64,000 nt of DNA, taken from positions 124,001 through 188,000 of the forward strand of contig NZ_JBKBHT010000001.1 in NCBI RefSeq assembly GCF_046297595.1, written 5' to 3'. The translations under genes were made by a program, and so were the position numbers. The notes below the pieces were generated by a model that was given only the letters and a program-made list of their open reading frames with translations, was not told the DNA's origin and searched no databases. Shown one piece after another: positions 32,294 through 41,722 of this stretch. Positions within the stretch are counted from its first letter, which is position 1. Each line of letters starts with the position of its first letter. Origin of the DNA: Ferrovibrio sp046297595 (GTDB lineage Bacteria > Pseudomonadota > Alphaproteobacteria > Ferrovibrionales > Ferrovibrionaceae).

Positions 32294-34508
32294 TCTTGCC
32301 TACCAGGGTTTCGGCCGGCATCTCGCCCAGCCCGTCCTTGAGTTTGAGGCGCGGGATCGCCTCCGGTTTCTTCAGCGCCTTGCCACGGCCCGACAGGCTG
32401 GGATTGGTCATGAAATAGGTATGCGCGCTGAAGGCATCCGGCGCCTCGGAGGCGCGCAGATACTGGTCGTCGGCGCCGAGCCACCAGCTCTGCGCCTGGT
32501 CCTTCAGGTTGGCCACCATGATCTGGTCCATGATCTGCTCATGCACCGTCGCGTTCTCGATCGGGATCAGAACTTCCACGCGGCGGTCGAAGTTCCGCGG
32601 CATCCAGTCGGCCGAGGAGATGAAGATTTTCGCCTCCGGCGAAGGCAGCCCCTTGCCGCCACCGAAACAGACGATGCGCGAATGCTCCAGGAACCGCCCG
32701 ATCAGGCTTTTCACCCGGATATTCTCCGACAGGCCCGGCACACCCGGCCGCAGGCAGCAGATGCCGCGCACGATCAGGTCGATCTGCACGCCGGCCTGGC
32801 TGGCCTGATACAGCGCGTCGATCACCACCGGATCGACCAGGCTGTTCATCTTGGCCCAGATCGCCGCCGGACGCCCCGCCTCGGCATGCTTGATTTCCTC
32901 GTTGATCAGCTCCAGCAGTCGCGGGCGCAGTGTGTAGGGCGAGATCGCCACCTTCTTCAGATTCTCCGGCGCGGCATAGCCGGTCAGGAAGTTGAACAGG
33001 CAGGTGGCGTCGTGGCCCAGGTCGTTGTCGTCGGTGAAGAAGCTGAGGTCGGTGTAGACCCGCGCCGTATAGGGGTGATAGTTGCCGGTGCCGAAATGCA
33101 CATAGGTATTCAGGTGCCCGCTCTCGCGCCGCACCACCAGCGAAATCTTGGCGTGCGTCTTCAGCTCGATGAAGCCATAGACCACCTGCACGCCGACACG
33201 TTCCATGTCGCGCGCCCACTTGATGTTCGCAGCCTCGTCGAACCGCGCCTTCAGCTCGACCAGCGCGGTCACCGATTTGCCGGCTTCGGCGGCTTCGATC
33301 AGGGCGCGCACGATGGGGCTGTCGTCCGAGGTGCGGTACAACGTCTGCTTGATCGCCACCACATGGGGATCGGCCGCCGCCTGCCGCAGGAACTGCACCA
33401 CCACGTCGAAACTTTCGTAGGGGTGGTGCACCACCAGGTCCTTGGCGCGGATGGCGGCGAAGCAGTCGCCGCCGAAATCGCGGATGCGCTCGGGGAAACG
33501 CGGCGAGAATGGCGGGAATTTCAGGTCCGGCAGGTCGTCAACGATCAGCCGCTTGGTATCGGCCAGGCCGAGGATGCCGTCCACTACGATCACCGCCTGC
33601 GGGCTGACTTCCAGTTCCTCGCACACGAAGCGGCGCAGATCTTCCGGCATGCCGGCATTGATCTTGAGGCGGATCACGGTGCCGCGGCGACGGCGTTTCA
33701 GCGCCGTCTCGAACAGCCGGACCAGATCCTCGGCCTCTTCCTCGATTTCGATATCGCTGTCGCGGGTGATGCGGAACAGGCCCGAGCCGAGGATTTCGTA
33801 GCCCGGGAACAGCTTGTTGAGGAACAGACCGACCAGGTTTTCCAGCGATACGAACCGGATGCCGTCGCCCGGCAGGCGGGTGAAGCGGTCGACCTGGCTC
33901 GGCAGCGGCAGCAGCGCGTTCAGACTGCGACCGTCACGAACCCGTCGCATTTGCATCACCATCGCGAAACCCAGATTCGGGATAAACGGGAAAGGATGGG
34001 CCGGATCGATCGCCAGCGGGGTCAGGACGGGAAACACATGGGCGAGGAAATAATCTTCCAGCCAGCGCCGGTCGTCGGCCGTGAGCTGCCCGGGCTGCAG
34101 CACATGGATGCCGGCCTCGGCCAGTTCGACGGTCAGCGAACCCCAGCAGGCCTGCTGGCGGTTCATCAGGTCGCCGGCGGCCTCGTTGATGCGGGCAAGC
34201 TGCTGGGCCGGCGTCAGGCCGTCCTGGCTGTGCTCCTCGATGCCGGCCTTGATCTGGCCATGCAGGCCGGCCACGCGCACCATGAAGAATTCGTCCAGGT
34301 TGTTGGCCGAGATCGAGAGGAAACGCAGGCGCTCCAGCAGCGGGTAGCGCTTGTTGTTGGCCTCTTCCATGACCCGCAGGTTGAAGGCCAGCCACGACAA
34401 TTCGCGATTGATGAAGCGGTCGCGCGGGCTGACCGTGATCGGCGGGCGGCTGGGCAAAGCCACACCGCTGGTCGACGGGGTCTGGAGAATATCGGCCACT
34501 TGCTGCAT
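32268..34508 (-). CDS. ppk1: Polyphosphate kinase 1
   Basis: Polymerises ATP gamma-phosphate into polyphosphate, reversibly. The 746-residue protein has the N-terminal domain start FINRELSWLAFNLRVMEEA, then the kinase region with YESFDVVVQFLRQAAADP, the autophosphorylated histidine in LKTHAKISLVVRRE and the GTGNYHPYTARVYTD motif. I chose ATG 34508, which has GAGG eight bases upstream; a GTG at 34550 would add 14 residues. It is the first gene of ppk1-ppx and is divergent from sixA. Confidence 0.95.
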   Translation of the reverse strand: MQQVADILQTPSTSGVALPSRPPITVSPRDRFINRELSWLAFNLRVMEEANNKRYPLLERLRFLSISANNLDEFFMVRVAGLHGQIKAGIEEHSQDGLTPAQQLARINEAAGDLMNRQQACWGSLTVELAEAGIHVLQPGQLTADDRRWLEDYFLAHVFPVLTPLAIDPAHPFPFIPNLGFAMVMQMRRVRDGRSLNALLPLPSQVDRFTRLPGDGIRFVSLENLVGLFLNKLFPGYEILGSGLFRITRDSDIEIEEEAEDLVRLFETALKRRRRGTVIRLKINAGMPEDLRRFVCEELEVSPQAVIVVDGILGLADTKRLIVDDLPDLKFPPFSPRFPERIRDFGGDCFAAIRAKDLVVHHPYESFDVVVQFLRQAAADPHVVAIKQTLYRTSDDSPIVRALIEAAEAGKSVTALVELKARFDEAANIKWARDMERVGVQVVYGFIELKTHAKISLVVRRESGHLNTYVHFGTGNYHPYTARVYTDLSFFTDDNDLGHDATCLFNFLTGYAAPENLKKVAISPYTLRPRLLELINEEIKHAEAGRPAAIWAKMNSLVDPVVIDALYQASQAGVQIDLIVRGICCLRPGVPGLSENIRVKSLIGRFLEHSRIVCFGGGKGLPSPEAKIFISSADWMPRNFDRRVEVLIPIENATVHEQIMDQIMVANLKDQAQSWWLGADDQYLRASEAPDAFSAHTYFMTNPSLSGRGKALKKPEAIPRLKLKDGLGEMPAETLVGKSGRRANNQ

Positions 34509-34641
34509 ATCAGATGCCTCTGTCGTTACCGGCCATCCGCCCGAACCCACCGCCGGTCGACGCCTTCGGGTATAGGTCTAACGGGGGTTTATGTCAAAGC
34601 GGCGACAGGTCGCGGCTACCCCGAAAAAATAGGATAAGTCC

Positions 34642-35175
34642 ATGTTGCGTCTATGGCTTTTGCGCCATGCCAAATCCGCCTGGGACGACCCGGAACTGGA
34701 CGACTTCGCCCGGCCCTTGAGCCCCCGGGGCAAAAAGGCCTGCCGCCTGCTGGCCCGCCATATGGCCGAGCGCAATATCAGCCCCGGCCTGGTGCTCTGC
34801 TCGCCCGCCACCCGCACGCGGCAGACCTGGGAACGGCTGCAAAAGCGCCTGAGCGGCGGCGCGCCCGACCGTATCCAGGCCCGCTTCGATCCCAGCCTCT
34901 ATCTGGCCGAGCCCGCGGCCCTGCTGGCCCTCACCCGCGCCGCCCCCACCGATTGCCGCGAGCTGATGCTGATCGGCCATAATCCCGGGCTGGAGGAATT
35001 CGCCGCCAGCCTGTCGGGCAGCGCCGCCGGCGACGCGCTGGATCGCCTCGCTGAAAAATTCCCCACCGGGGGCCTGGCCGAGATCGTCTTCCCGGCCAAG
35101 GCCTGGGCCCAGGTCGCGCCCAAGGCGGGTTTCCTGGCCAGCTTCGTGGTGCCGGCGCAGCTTAAAGACGGGTAG
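34642..35175 (+). CDS. sixA: SixA-like phosphohistidine phosphatase
   Basis: A 177-residue histidine-phosphatase-superfamily protein with the RHG-like motif LLRHAKSAWDDP at residues 6-17 (catalytic His, in the SixA form RHAKS), then RTRQTWERL and the second His in LIGHNPGLEEFAA. SixA removes phosphate from phosphohistidine in signalling or PTS proteins such as NPr. AGGATAAGTCC precedes ATG 34642. It is divergent from ppk1 and is followed ten bases later by the DUF4169 gene, probably in one unit. Confidence 0.85.
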   Translation: MLRLWLLRHAKSAWDDPELDDFARPLSPRGKKACRLLARHMAERNISPGLVLCSPATRTRQTWERLQKRLSGGAPDRIQARFDPSLYLAEPAALLALTRAAPTDCRELMLIGHNPGLEEFAASLSGSAAGDALDRLAEKFPTGGLAEIVFPAKAWAQVAPKAGFLASFVVPAQLKDG

Positions 35176-35184
35176 GATGCCGCC

Positions 35185-35358
35185 ATGGGCGACGTGCTGA
35201 ATTTCAACAAGGCGCGCAAGACGCGCGAGCGCGACGAAGCGAAGGAACGCGCGGCGGAGAACCGTGCGAAATTCGGCCAGCCGAAGGCCACGCGCGAGAA
35301 GCAGAAAAAAGAAACCGCGCGCGCCGCGAAAGACCTCGACGGCAAGAAGCTGGATTAA
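35185..35358 (+). CDS. DUF4169 family protein, 57 residues
   Basis: A short, highly charged helical protein starting MGDVLNFNKARKTRERDEAK and ending KDLDGKKLD, which fits the DUF4169 pattern (start ...VVNLRQARKxxAR..., NRAKFG in the middle, end LDGxxLD). It follows sixA by nine bases, and its stop codon overlaps the end of the convergent hdaA gene by four bases. Function unknown; the family is typical of alphaproteobacteria. Confidence 0.88.
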   Translation: MGDVLNFNKARKTRERDEAKERAAENRAKFGQPKATREKQKKETARAAKDLDGKKLD

Positions 35359-36020
35359 TCCGCTGCCTGCTCCAGCAGCCTGCGCGCCAGCGCCACGGTC
35401 ACGGCGCGGCTTTCGGCCAAGGCGGCGGCATCCAGCGCCGCCACCCAGTGCCGCGCGGCATGGAACGAGCGCTCGATGCGCGGCACCAGGTATTTCACCA
35501 CCTCTTCGCCCACGGCGAGCTGGCGGTCGGCAAACAGCTTGACCAGCACGGCGCCTAGCAATGCGTCGCCGGGTTCGGCGATGCCCTGCGCCGGCATCGC
35601 CTTCAGGCGCGACATCAGGTCGGGCAATGTGAACGGCCATTTTGCCGGCGGTGCGCTGCCGGTCAGCAGCAGGGAATGACCGCGTTCGCGCATCAGGTTG
35701 ATGAGATGGAACAGCGCGGCAGGAGCGGCCACGCCGTCGGCATCGTCGACGCAGAGCGCGCCCTGCGCCAGGGCATCGACGCCGGCGGCGGTGACGGCAT
35801 CGGCACCGACGATGCGTGCATTCGACTGCGTCGCCCAGATCTGCGCCAGATGGGTCTTGCCGCTGCCCGGCGGGCCGTAGAGCACGAGGATGCCGTTCGG
35901 CCAGTCGGGCCAGCGGTCGATCCAGGCGAGCGCATCGGCATTGCCGTCGGCGACGAGGAAATCCTCGCGCACCCACGAGGTCGGCAGGCTGAGGCCGAGA
36001 CTGAGCTGCTTGTGCGCCAT
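35355..36020 (-). CDS. hdaA: DnaA regulatory inactivator Hda homologue
   Basis: A 221-residue DnaA-like AAA+ protein without the DNA-binding domain, expected to act with the DNA polymerase sliding clamp to promote ATP hydrolysis by DnaA and prevent re-initiation. The N-terminal clamp-binding type motif is KQLSLGL (residues 4-10), Walker A is LYGPPGSGKTHL near residue 48 and Walker B is LCVDDADG. The sensor regions are LLLTGSAPP and the C-terminal helices. It overlaps the DUF4169 stop by four bases and follows the AI-2E family gene by six bases. Confidence 0.9.
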   Translation of the reverse strand: MAHKQLSLGLSLPTSWVREDFLVADGNADALAWIDRWPDWPNGILVLYGPPGSGKTHLAQIWATQSNARIVGADAVTAAGVDALAQGALCVDDADGVAAPAALFHLINLMRERGHSLLLTGSAPPAKWPFTLPDLMSRLKAMPAQGIAEPGDALLGAVLVKLFADRQLAVGEEVVKYLVPRIERSFHAARHWVAALDAAALAESRAVTVALARRLLEQAAD

Positions 36021-36026
36021 CAGATG

Positions 36027-37103
36027 CTACTCGGGTTTCTTCGGCGCGCCCGGTTTATACAGCCAGCTCTCGCGGTAGCGCTCCAGCGCGAAGCGGAACA
36101 GCACGCCGATCACGGCAAAAATCGGCACCGCCAGCAGGATGCCGACGAAGCCGAACAGGCTGCCGCCCGCCAGCAGCGCGAAGATGATCCACACCGGATG
36201 CAGGCCGACGCGGTCGCCGATCAGCACCGGATGCAGGAAGTTGCCCTCGATCACCTGGCCCAGGATGAACAACCCGGCCACCAGGCCGATCCACAGCGGA
36301 TCGTCCCAGTATTGCGCCAGCGCCACGCCCACGCTGGTGACGAAACCCAAGGTCGTGCCGACATAGGGAATGAACGAGATCATGCCGGCGGTAATCCCGA
36401 TGAACAGGCCGAACTGCAGGCCCAGCGCGGTGAGCCCGATGCCATAGAAGGCGGCAAGGCTGAGGCAGACCAGCAGCTGGCCGCGCACGAAGCCGGCCAG
36501 CACCTTGTCGATTTCGCCGGCCTGTTCGCGGATCGTGGCGGCATGATCCAGCGGCAGATAGGAATCAACCTTGCTCACCAGCCGGTCCCAGTCGCGCAGC
36601 AGGTAGAAGCTCACCACCGGCGTGATCACCATCAGCGACAGCAGGGTGAACACCGCCTGCCCGCCGCCCAGCAGGCCGGTGAGAATGCCGCCCAGCACCT
36701 TCATGATCTGCTCGCGGTTGCCGTTCAGCGCCGACTTGATATCCATGCTGAAGTCGAAACCCAGCCGCTCGGCCCAGCCCAGCAGCCAGGGCAGCACGCG
36801 CTCCTGGAACAGCGCGGCATATTCGGGCAGATGGGTGAGGAAGCGGTCGAACTGGTCGCGCACCAGCGGCACCAGCAGCACGAAGACCAGCCCCACCGCC
36901 ACGAAGAACAGCGACAGGATCAGCAAGGTGGCGAGCCAGCGCGGCACGCGGCGGCGTTCCAGCCAGTCGGCGGCGGGATCGAGGAAATAGGCCACCGCCA
37001 TGCCGGCCACGAAGGGCAGCAGGATGTCGCGCAGCACCAGGATCAGCGCCACAGCGACGATGAGGATGCCGCTCCAGGCGACCATCTGCTCGCGCCGTGT
37101 CAT
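36027..37103 (-). CDS. AI-2E family transporter (PerM/TqsA-like permease)
   Basis: A 358-residue polytopic membrane protein with about eight hydrophobic segments. Characteristic parts are VALILVLRDILLPFVAGMAVAY (first helix, split from its Gly-Met-Ala end), FLDPAADWLERRRVPRWLAT, FIGITAGMISFIPYVGT and GDRVGLHPVWIIFALLAGG. Family members export AI-2 or other small molecules or act as Na+/H+ antiporters; substrate unknown. ATG 37103 overlaps the upstream stop as ATGA, implying translational coupling with the DUF2066 gene. The frame continues to 37718 but that part is antisense to DUF2066. Confidence 0.9.
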   Translation of the reverse strand: MTRREQMVAWSGILIVAVALILVLRDILLPFVAGMAVAYFLDPAADWLERRRVPRWLATLLILSLFFVAVGLVFVLLVPLVRDQFDRFLTHLPEYAALFQERVLPWLLGWAERLGFDFSMDIKSALNGNREQIMKVLGGILTGLLGGGQAVFTLLSLMVITPVVSFYLLRDWDRLVSKVDSYLPLDHAATIREQAGEIDKVLAGFVRGQLLVCLSLAAFYGIGLTALGLQFGLFIGITAGMISFIPYVGTTLGFVTSVGVALAQYWDDPLWIGLVAGLFILGQVIEGNFLHPVLIGDRVGLHPVWIIFALLAGGSLFGFVGILLAVPIFAVIGVLFRFALERYRESWLYKPGAPKKPE

Positions 37104-38230
37104 GGCTGGCGCCTCTGCATGGTCCAGTAGCCGTCCTGCTGCTGCAGCAGGATGTCGCGCTGCGCCAGCGCGGTGCCGAGCTGACCCGGCTCGCCGTAGT
37201 AATCGAGCAGCAGCTGGGCGTTGCGATGCGAGAGCTGCAGTACCTCCACCTTGCGCAGGGTCGGCACCGCGGCCAAAGCCGCGCGCAGCCTGGTCCATTC
37301 CGCCAGGCTGCCGAAGGCGGCCATGGCACTGATCTGGCCCTGCTTTTCCAGGTCGATCACGGTGGCGTATTTCCAGCGCGCCTCGATGCGGCGCGTCAGT
37401 TCGAGCGCTGCGGTCAGCAGCGTTTCTTCCTGCGTGCCGCCGGTGACCGTCATGGTCTCCAGTCCGTTCAGGAAGGCGGCCCCACCTTGATGATGCACAT
37501 AGAGGTCGATGCGCATGTTGCCCGGATCGGCCTGCTGCAAGGTGGCAGTCAACACCAGGGCATCGTCGAAGCTGCCCTTGCGCATCATGCCCTGCAGCTC
37601 TTCGGGGCTGCCGAGCAGCCGCTCCAGCGACGGGCCGCCGCCATCGGGCGTGGCCGGCGCGATGCTCAGCGGCACCAGGCTGTCGCCTTCGGGCCGGCGC
37701 TGCCAGGCTTCGCGCCACGGATTGCCGGCCTCCCAGATGCGCACACCCTCCGCCGTCTGCCAGACCGGCACCACCAGCACCGGCCGGCTGGTCGTCTCGG
37801 AATACGGGATGCGCGCCTCCTGCAGCAGGCGGCGCACGGCGTCCGGCCGGAACTGCACGGTGATTTTTCCGATATAGCGCGTGGCCGAGGTGCGTTCCTC
37901 GTCGATGCCGAAACCGGCCACAGTGTCGTTCAGCAAGGCCTCGCTGGGGCGCGGCAGGCGGCCGTAATCCTCGGGCAGGGTCAGGCGGCGCAGCAGCTGG
38001 GCGAAGGCGCGGCGCTGCCCCTCGGCCAGCGCCAGCGGACGGGCGGCCGCCGCGCTCTCGGCGCTGGCATCCACCGCGATGCCGCGCACGCTGAACGGAT
38101 CGGCCGGGCGCATCTGCTGGGTGGCGGCCTGAGTCACGCCCTGCGCCATGGCCGGCAGGCTGCCGCCCAGGCCCGCCACTGCGGCAAAAATCAAGAGAAA
38201 ACAGGCCGTTAGCGGTCGCCGAAGGAGCAT
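37100..38230 (-). CDS. DUF2066 domain protein, exported
   Basis: A 376-residue protein with a signal peptide (ACFLLIFAAVAGLGGSLPAMAQ, cleaved near residue 30). The DUF2066 region includes FSVRGIAVDASAESAAAARPLALAEGQRRAF, cited here by its two parts, and FRPDAVRRLLQEARIPYSE. It is periplasmic and of unknown function. Beside AI-2E permease and hdaA it forms a conserved alphaproteobacterial block purM / DUF2066-perM-hdaA. ATG 38230 has only a weak ribosome site but is the only start before the signal peptide. Confidence 0.88.
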   Translation of the reverse strand: MLLRRPLTACFLLIFAAVAGLGGSLPAMAQGVTQAATQQMRPADPFSVRGIAVDASAESAAAARPLALAEGQRRAFAQLLRRLTLPEDYGRLPRPSEALLNDTVAGFGIDEERTSATRYIGKITVQFRPDAVRRLLQEARIPYSETTSRPVLVVPVWQTAEGVRIWEAGNPWREAWQRRPEGDSLVPLSIAPATPDGGGPSLERLLGSPEELQGMMRKGSFDDALVLTATLQQADPGNMRIDLYVHHQGGAAFLNGLETMTVTGGTQEETLLTAALELTRRIEARWKYATVIDLEKQGQISAMAAFGSLAEWTRLRAALAAVPTLRKVEVLQLSHRNAQLLLDYYGEPGQLGTALAQRDILLQQQDGYWTMQRRQP

Positions 38231-38293
38231 TGCAAAGACAGGGGGAATGAGTATGTTGCCACGATTAGCGCACACCGCCCACCATAGCCCATC

Positions 38294-39373
38294 GTGGAGG
38301 CCACCATCAACACGTCGCCGCTTTATAAGGCCGCCGGAGTCGACATCGACGCTGGCGAGGCCCTGGTCGATGCCATCAAGCCGCTGGCCGCCTCCACCCG
38401 CCGCAAGGGCGCCGATGCCAGCCTCGGCGGTTTCGGCGCGCTGTTCGACCTCAAGGCCGCGGGCTTCCAGGACCCCATTCTTGTGTCGTCGACAGACGGC
38501 GTCGGCACCAAGCTGAAAATCGCCATCGAGACCGGCCGGCATGACGGCGTGGGCATCGATCTGGTGGCCATGGTGGTGAACGACATCCTGGTGCAGGGCG
38601 CCGAGCCGCTGTTCTTCCTCGACTACTACGCCACCGGCAAGCTCGACGTCGCCGTCGCCACCAAGGTGGTGGCCGGCATCGCCGAGGGCTGCCGCCAGGC
38701 CGGCTGCGCGCTGACGGGGGGCGAAACCGCCGAGATGCCCGGCATGTATGCCGCCAAGGATTACGACCTCGCCGGTTTCGCCGTGGGCGCCGCCGAACGC
38801 GGCAAACTGCTGCCGCGCGACGTGAAGCCGGGCGATGTGCTGCTGGGCATCGAATCCTCGGGCGTGCATTCCAATGGCTTCTCGCTGGTGCGCAAGGTGA
38901 TCGCCGACAATGGCCTCACCTTCGAATCGCCCGCGCCGTTCGAAACATCGAAGCCGCTGGCCGAGATCCTGATGATGCCAACGCGCATCTATGTGAAAAG
39001 TTGCATGCCGCTGGTGCGCGAGGGCCTGATCAAGGCGATGGCGCATATCACCGGCGGCGGCCTGGTCGACAACATCCCGCGCGTGCTGCCCGACGGCACC
39101 GATGCCATCGTCGACGCCAGTGGCTGGACCCTGCCGCCGGTATTCCGCTGGCTGAAATCGGCCGGCAGGATCGACGACGCCGAGATGGCGCGCGCCTTCA
39201 ATTGCGGCATCGGCCTGGTAGTGGTGGTGGCGAAGGAAAAGGCCGACACCGTGATGCAGAAGCTGAAAACTGCCGGCGAACAGGTGCACCGCATCGGCGT
39301 GATCGAGGCGCAGCAGGACCGCGGCGCCGAGCCGATGGTGAGCATGCGCAACTGCGACACGGCCTGGAACTAA
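38294..39373 (+). CDS. purM: Phosphoribosylformylglycinamidine cyclo-ligase
   Basis: Makes aminoimidazole ribonucleotide from FGAM and ATP in purine synthesis. Landmarks are ASLGGFGALFDL, STDGVGTKLKIA, VNDILVQGAEPLFFLDYYATG, TGGETAEMPGMY and GLVDNIPRVLP. At 359 residues it is full length. The start is GTG at 38294; no better upstream ATG exists and the N-terminal SPLYKAAGVDIDAG fits the family. It is divergent from DUF2066 (63-base spacer) and eight bases before purN. Confidence 0.96.
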   Translation: MEATINTSPLYKAAGVDIDAGEALVDAIKPLAASTRRKGADASLGGFGALFDLKAAGFQDPILVSSTDGVGTKLKIAIETGRHDGVGIDLVAMVVNDILVQGAEPLFFLDYYATGKLDVAVATKVVAGIAEGCRQAGCALTGGETAEMPGMYAAKDYDLAGFAVGAAERGKLLPRDVKPGDVLLGIESSGVHSNGFSLVRKVIADNGLTFESPAPFETSKPLAEILMMPTRIYVKSCMPLVREGLIKAMAHITGGGLVDNIPRVLPDGTDAIVDASGWTLPPVFRWLKSAGRIDDAEMARAFNCGIGLVVVVAKEKADTVMQKLKTAGEQVHRIGVIEAQQDRGAEPMVSMRNCDTAWN

Positions 39374-39380
39374 GCAGATC

Positions 39381-39992
39381 ATGCCCGCGCGTAAACGTGT
39401 CGCCGTGCTGATCTCCGGGCGCGGCAGCAACCTGCGCGCCCTGATCGAGGCCAGCGAAACCGGCGCCGACTACCCCGCCCGCATCGCCCTGGTGCTTTCG
39501 AATAAAGCCGATGCCGAAGGCCTGCGGATCGCGCGCGAACACGGCATCGAAACGGCGGTGATCGAAAGCAGGGGCAAGGAGCGCGCGGCGTTTGACGCCG
39601 AGATGCATGCCCTGCTGCAATCCAAAGGCATCGAGCTGATCTGCCTGGCCGGCTTCATGCGGCTGCTGACGCCTGAATTCGTGCAGGCCTGGTATGGCCG
39701 CATGATCAACATCCATCCCTCCCTCTTGCCGGCCTTCAAGGGCACGCAGGTGCATGAACGCGTGGTGGCCAGCGGCGTGCGCGTCACCGGCTGCACCGTG
39801 CATTTCGTCAGCCCGGAAATGGACGAAGGCCCGATCATTTTACAGGCCACCGTGCCCGTGCCGCCGGATGCCACGCCGCAGAGCGTGGCGGCTGCCGTGC
39901 TGGAACAGGAACACGCGCTTTATCCGCAGGCGCTTAGGCTGCTGGCGGAGGGAAAGCTGACGATTGAGGGGCAAAGGGTGCGGGTTCTATAG
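39381..39992 (+). CDS. purN: Phosphoribosylglycinamide formyltransferase
   Basis: Transfers formyl from 10-formyltetrahydrofolate to GAR in purine synthesis. Landmarks are VLISGRGSNLRALIEA, AGFMRLLTPEFVQ, the catalytic region INIHPSLLPAFKG (Asn and His) and VTGCTVHFVSPEMDEGPII (catalytic Asp). Length 203 is normal. It forms an operon with purM. The next 55 bases change abruptly to AT-rich sequence, marking the start of the accessory patch. Confidence 0.96.
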   Translation: MPARKRVAVLISGRGSNLRALIEASETGADYPARIALVLSNKADAEGLRIAREHGIETAVIESRGKERAAFDAEMHALLQSKGIELICLAGFMRLLTPEFVQAWYGRMINIHPSLLPAFKGTQVHERVVASGVRVTGCTVHFVSPEMDEGPIILQATVPVPPDATPQSVAAAVLEQEHALYPQALRLLAEGKLTIEGQRVRVL

Positions 39993-40047
39993 AGCGAAAG
40001 GGCAAAAACCATCGCTTGGGCGATCAAAATTTTAGTATTATGTCCCT

Positions 40048-41307
40048 ATGGGACCGATAACTCTTATTGATAAATCATTTCTTCAATCATTGAGCTTCGA
40101 TGAAGCCGCAATATTCGATTGCCTCTACGCAACGAACATTTGCCCCATTTTCTTCGTCGAGACTTTGGCCGACCTAAAGAAGAATTTCCCCAATTCTAAA
40201 CCTGAAGATGAGGTTGGCCGCATTGCAGGACGAACCCCCGCGATGCATTCGTATCCCAACGTCCACCATCGTGAATTATGTCTCGGCAATTTGCTGGGGC
40301 AGCCTATCGAAATGAGCCGAGTCCCCACAGTCGGGGGTGGCGTTCCCGTACGAAGTAAAGATGGAAAGGTCGGGATATACTTCGAGAGTCCGCCAGAGCA
40401 AAAAGCTATGTCTCGATGGCATCAGGGGAGGTTCCACGAAATTGAGCAAGACTTTGCAGCAACGTGGCGCAAGCAACTCCAACTCAGCGATCTCAAATCG
40501 GAAACTGATAAGTTTCTGTCGCGCCTTGGGTATTCAGGAAATCCTAAAAACTTAGTTGAAGCCAAGAATTTGGCCGAAGAGTTAGTACGTGGCAACGGAA
40601 GGCGCTTTGCAACTTTGAAGGCCATTTGGAGCAGCCTGGGACTTCGCCCGCAATACTGGCCTCAAGTTTTGAGAAAATGGAAAGATGCCGGCGGCCCGTC
40701 ACTCAATATTTTCGCCCCCTATGCGGCATTTTGTTTGACGATAGATGTGTTCTTTTACATCTGCATCAAAAAAGGACTCATTTCAGCCGAGCGGGCCAGC
40801 AACAAAGTCGATGTTGGTTATCTTTATTATCTACCTTTTTGCATGCTTTTTGTTTCCAATGATCGATTACATGCCCAGATCGCACCACTATTCTTGACTG
40901 ACGCTCAAATCTTCGTGCCCGGCGCCGAGCTGAAAGCGGAACTGAACAAGCTAAATTTGTATTATAGCGCAATGGAAGAGGTCATCGCTAAAGAAGGGCT
41001 CATTCGCGTCGCCAGCAGACCGCCACCAGGTGATTTTTTAACGCGTAGACTTTGGGAGTCCGCATTTCAAACTAAAGTTCCGGACAGCCTGCCGCTTCCA
41101 ATGAAAGCTGCAAAAGCGCCACAGACACTTCTCGATGAAGTAAAGGAAATGCAGAATGTTGCGAAGAAATCTGCTGGCACCAGTTTCTCCAGACAGCAAC
41201 TCGCAGACCCAGATCGTGTTACATTGGAACGCCATGTCCGAATAAATATGGGCAAATGGAGGCTGTTCCCGGAGGGGATAAACCCAATGAGCGACGTCGA
41301 CGAATAA
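40048..41307 (+). CDS. Hypothetical PIN-like protein, AT-rich orphan
   Basis: A 419-residue protein unrelated to its neighbours. Asp8 in TLIDKSFLQSL, Glu38 in ICPIFFVETLADL, Asp255 in SNKVDVGYLYYLPFCMLFVS and Asp272 in SNDRLH reproduce the acidic spacing of a PIN-domain nuclease, with the strand-turn VSNDRLH as the last catalytic acid. The middle (residues about 65-245) is charged and helical and the C-terminal 130 residues carry no motif. Assignment is by pattern only. Base composition is far more AT-rich than the flanking genes. It lies between purN and a toxin-antitoxin pair, suggesting an acquired defence or stress gene; there is no adjacent antitoxin on its own strand. Confidence 0.6.
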   Translation: MGPITLIDKSFLQSLSFDEAAIFDCLYATNICPIFFVETLADLKKNFPNSKPEDEVGRIAGRTPAMHSYPNVHHRELCLGNLLGQPIEMSRVPTVGGGVPVRSKDGKVGIYFESPPEQKAMSRWHQGRFHEIEQDFAATWRKQLQLSDLKSETDKFLSRLGYSGNPKNLVEAKNLAEELVRGNGRRFATLKAIWSSLGLRPQYWPQVLRKWKDAGGPSLNIFAPYAAFCLTIDVFFYICIKKGLISAERASNKVDVGYLYYLPFCMLFVSNDRLHAQIAPLFLTDAQIFVPGAELKAELNKLNLYYSAMEEVIAKEGLIRVASRPPPGDFLTRRLWESAFQTKVPDSLPLPMKAAKAPQTLLDEVKEMQNVAKKSAGTSFSRQQLADPDRVTLERHVRINMGKWRLFPEGINPMSDVDE

Positions 41308-41383
41308 AACCTCGCCGGTTCAATCGTCTCAAACAGATTGGGGATTACACGCTCTCCCAAAACCCACGTAGACCATCGTCCAT

Positions 41384-41722
41384 TCACGCCGCCTTCAGCG
41401 TGAAATCGACGTGGATCGCGTCATAGGGAAACACGTATTTCGTCTCGTCGCGGTCGATGACGCCGGCTTTGGCCAGAGCCTGCAGGTCGGTATGCACGCC
41501 CTTAACATCCCGCTCGACCAGACGGGCGATTTCCCGCACGCCCAGAGCACCCGCGCCGGTCATGGCCTTCAGGATGGCCCAGCGTTTCGGCGTCAGAATT
41601 TTCCACATCAGTTCGTGGCTGGGGAAAGTGATGCGCGCGCCCTGCTTCCTGCCCGTGAAGGCCGCGGCAACGCGCTGCTTTACTGCATCGAGAGATTCGA
41701 CGGCGATTGTCACGGTACTCAT
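41384..41722 (-). CDS. HTH antitoxin, TumA-like (HVO_A0114-family DNA-binding protein)
   Basis: A 112-residue protein with a MarR-like helix-turn-helix: WKILTPKRWAILKAMTGAGA, GVREIARLVERDVKGVHTDLQALAKAG and a wing VIDRDETKYVFPYDAIHVDF. This arrangement matches the HTH partners of DUF6516 (TumE) toxins. Its ATG overlaps the toxin stop codon as ATGA. It is expected to neutralise the toxin and repress the pair, probably at the palindrome over the toxin start. Gene order is toxin first. Confidence 0.78.
   Translation of the reverse strand: MSTVTIAVESLDAVKQRVAAAFTGRKQGARITFPSHELMWKILTPKRWAILKAMTGAGALGVREIARLVERDVKGVHTDLQALAKAGVIDRDETKYVFPYDAIHVDFTLKAA

Noticed and set aside
32151..34637. 828-codon open frame antisense to ppk1
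   Set aside because: Composition is the complement of ppk1 codons with Arg/His/Gln-rich low-complexity product and no domain.
36027..37718. 563-codon permease reading
   Set aside because: The extra N-terminal 205 codons are antisense to the DUF2066 gene; the ATG at 37103 overlaps its stop and matches the family start.
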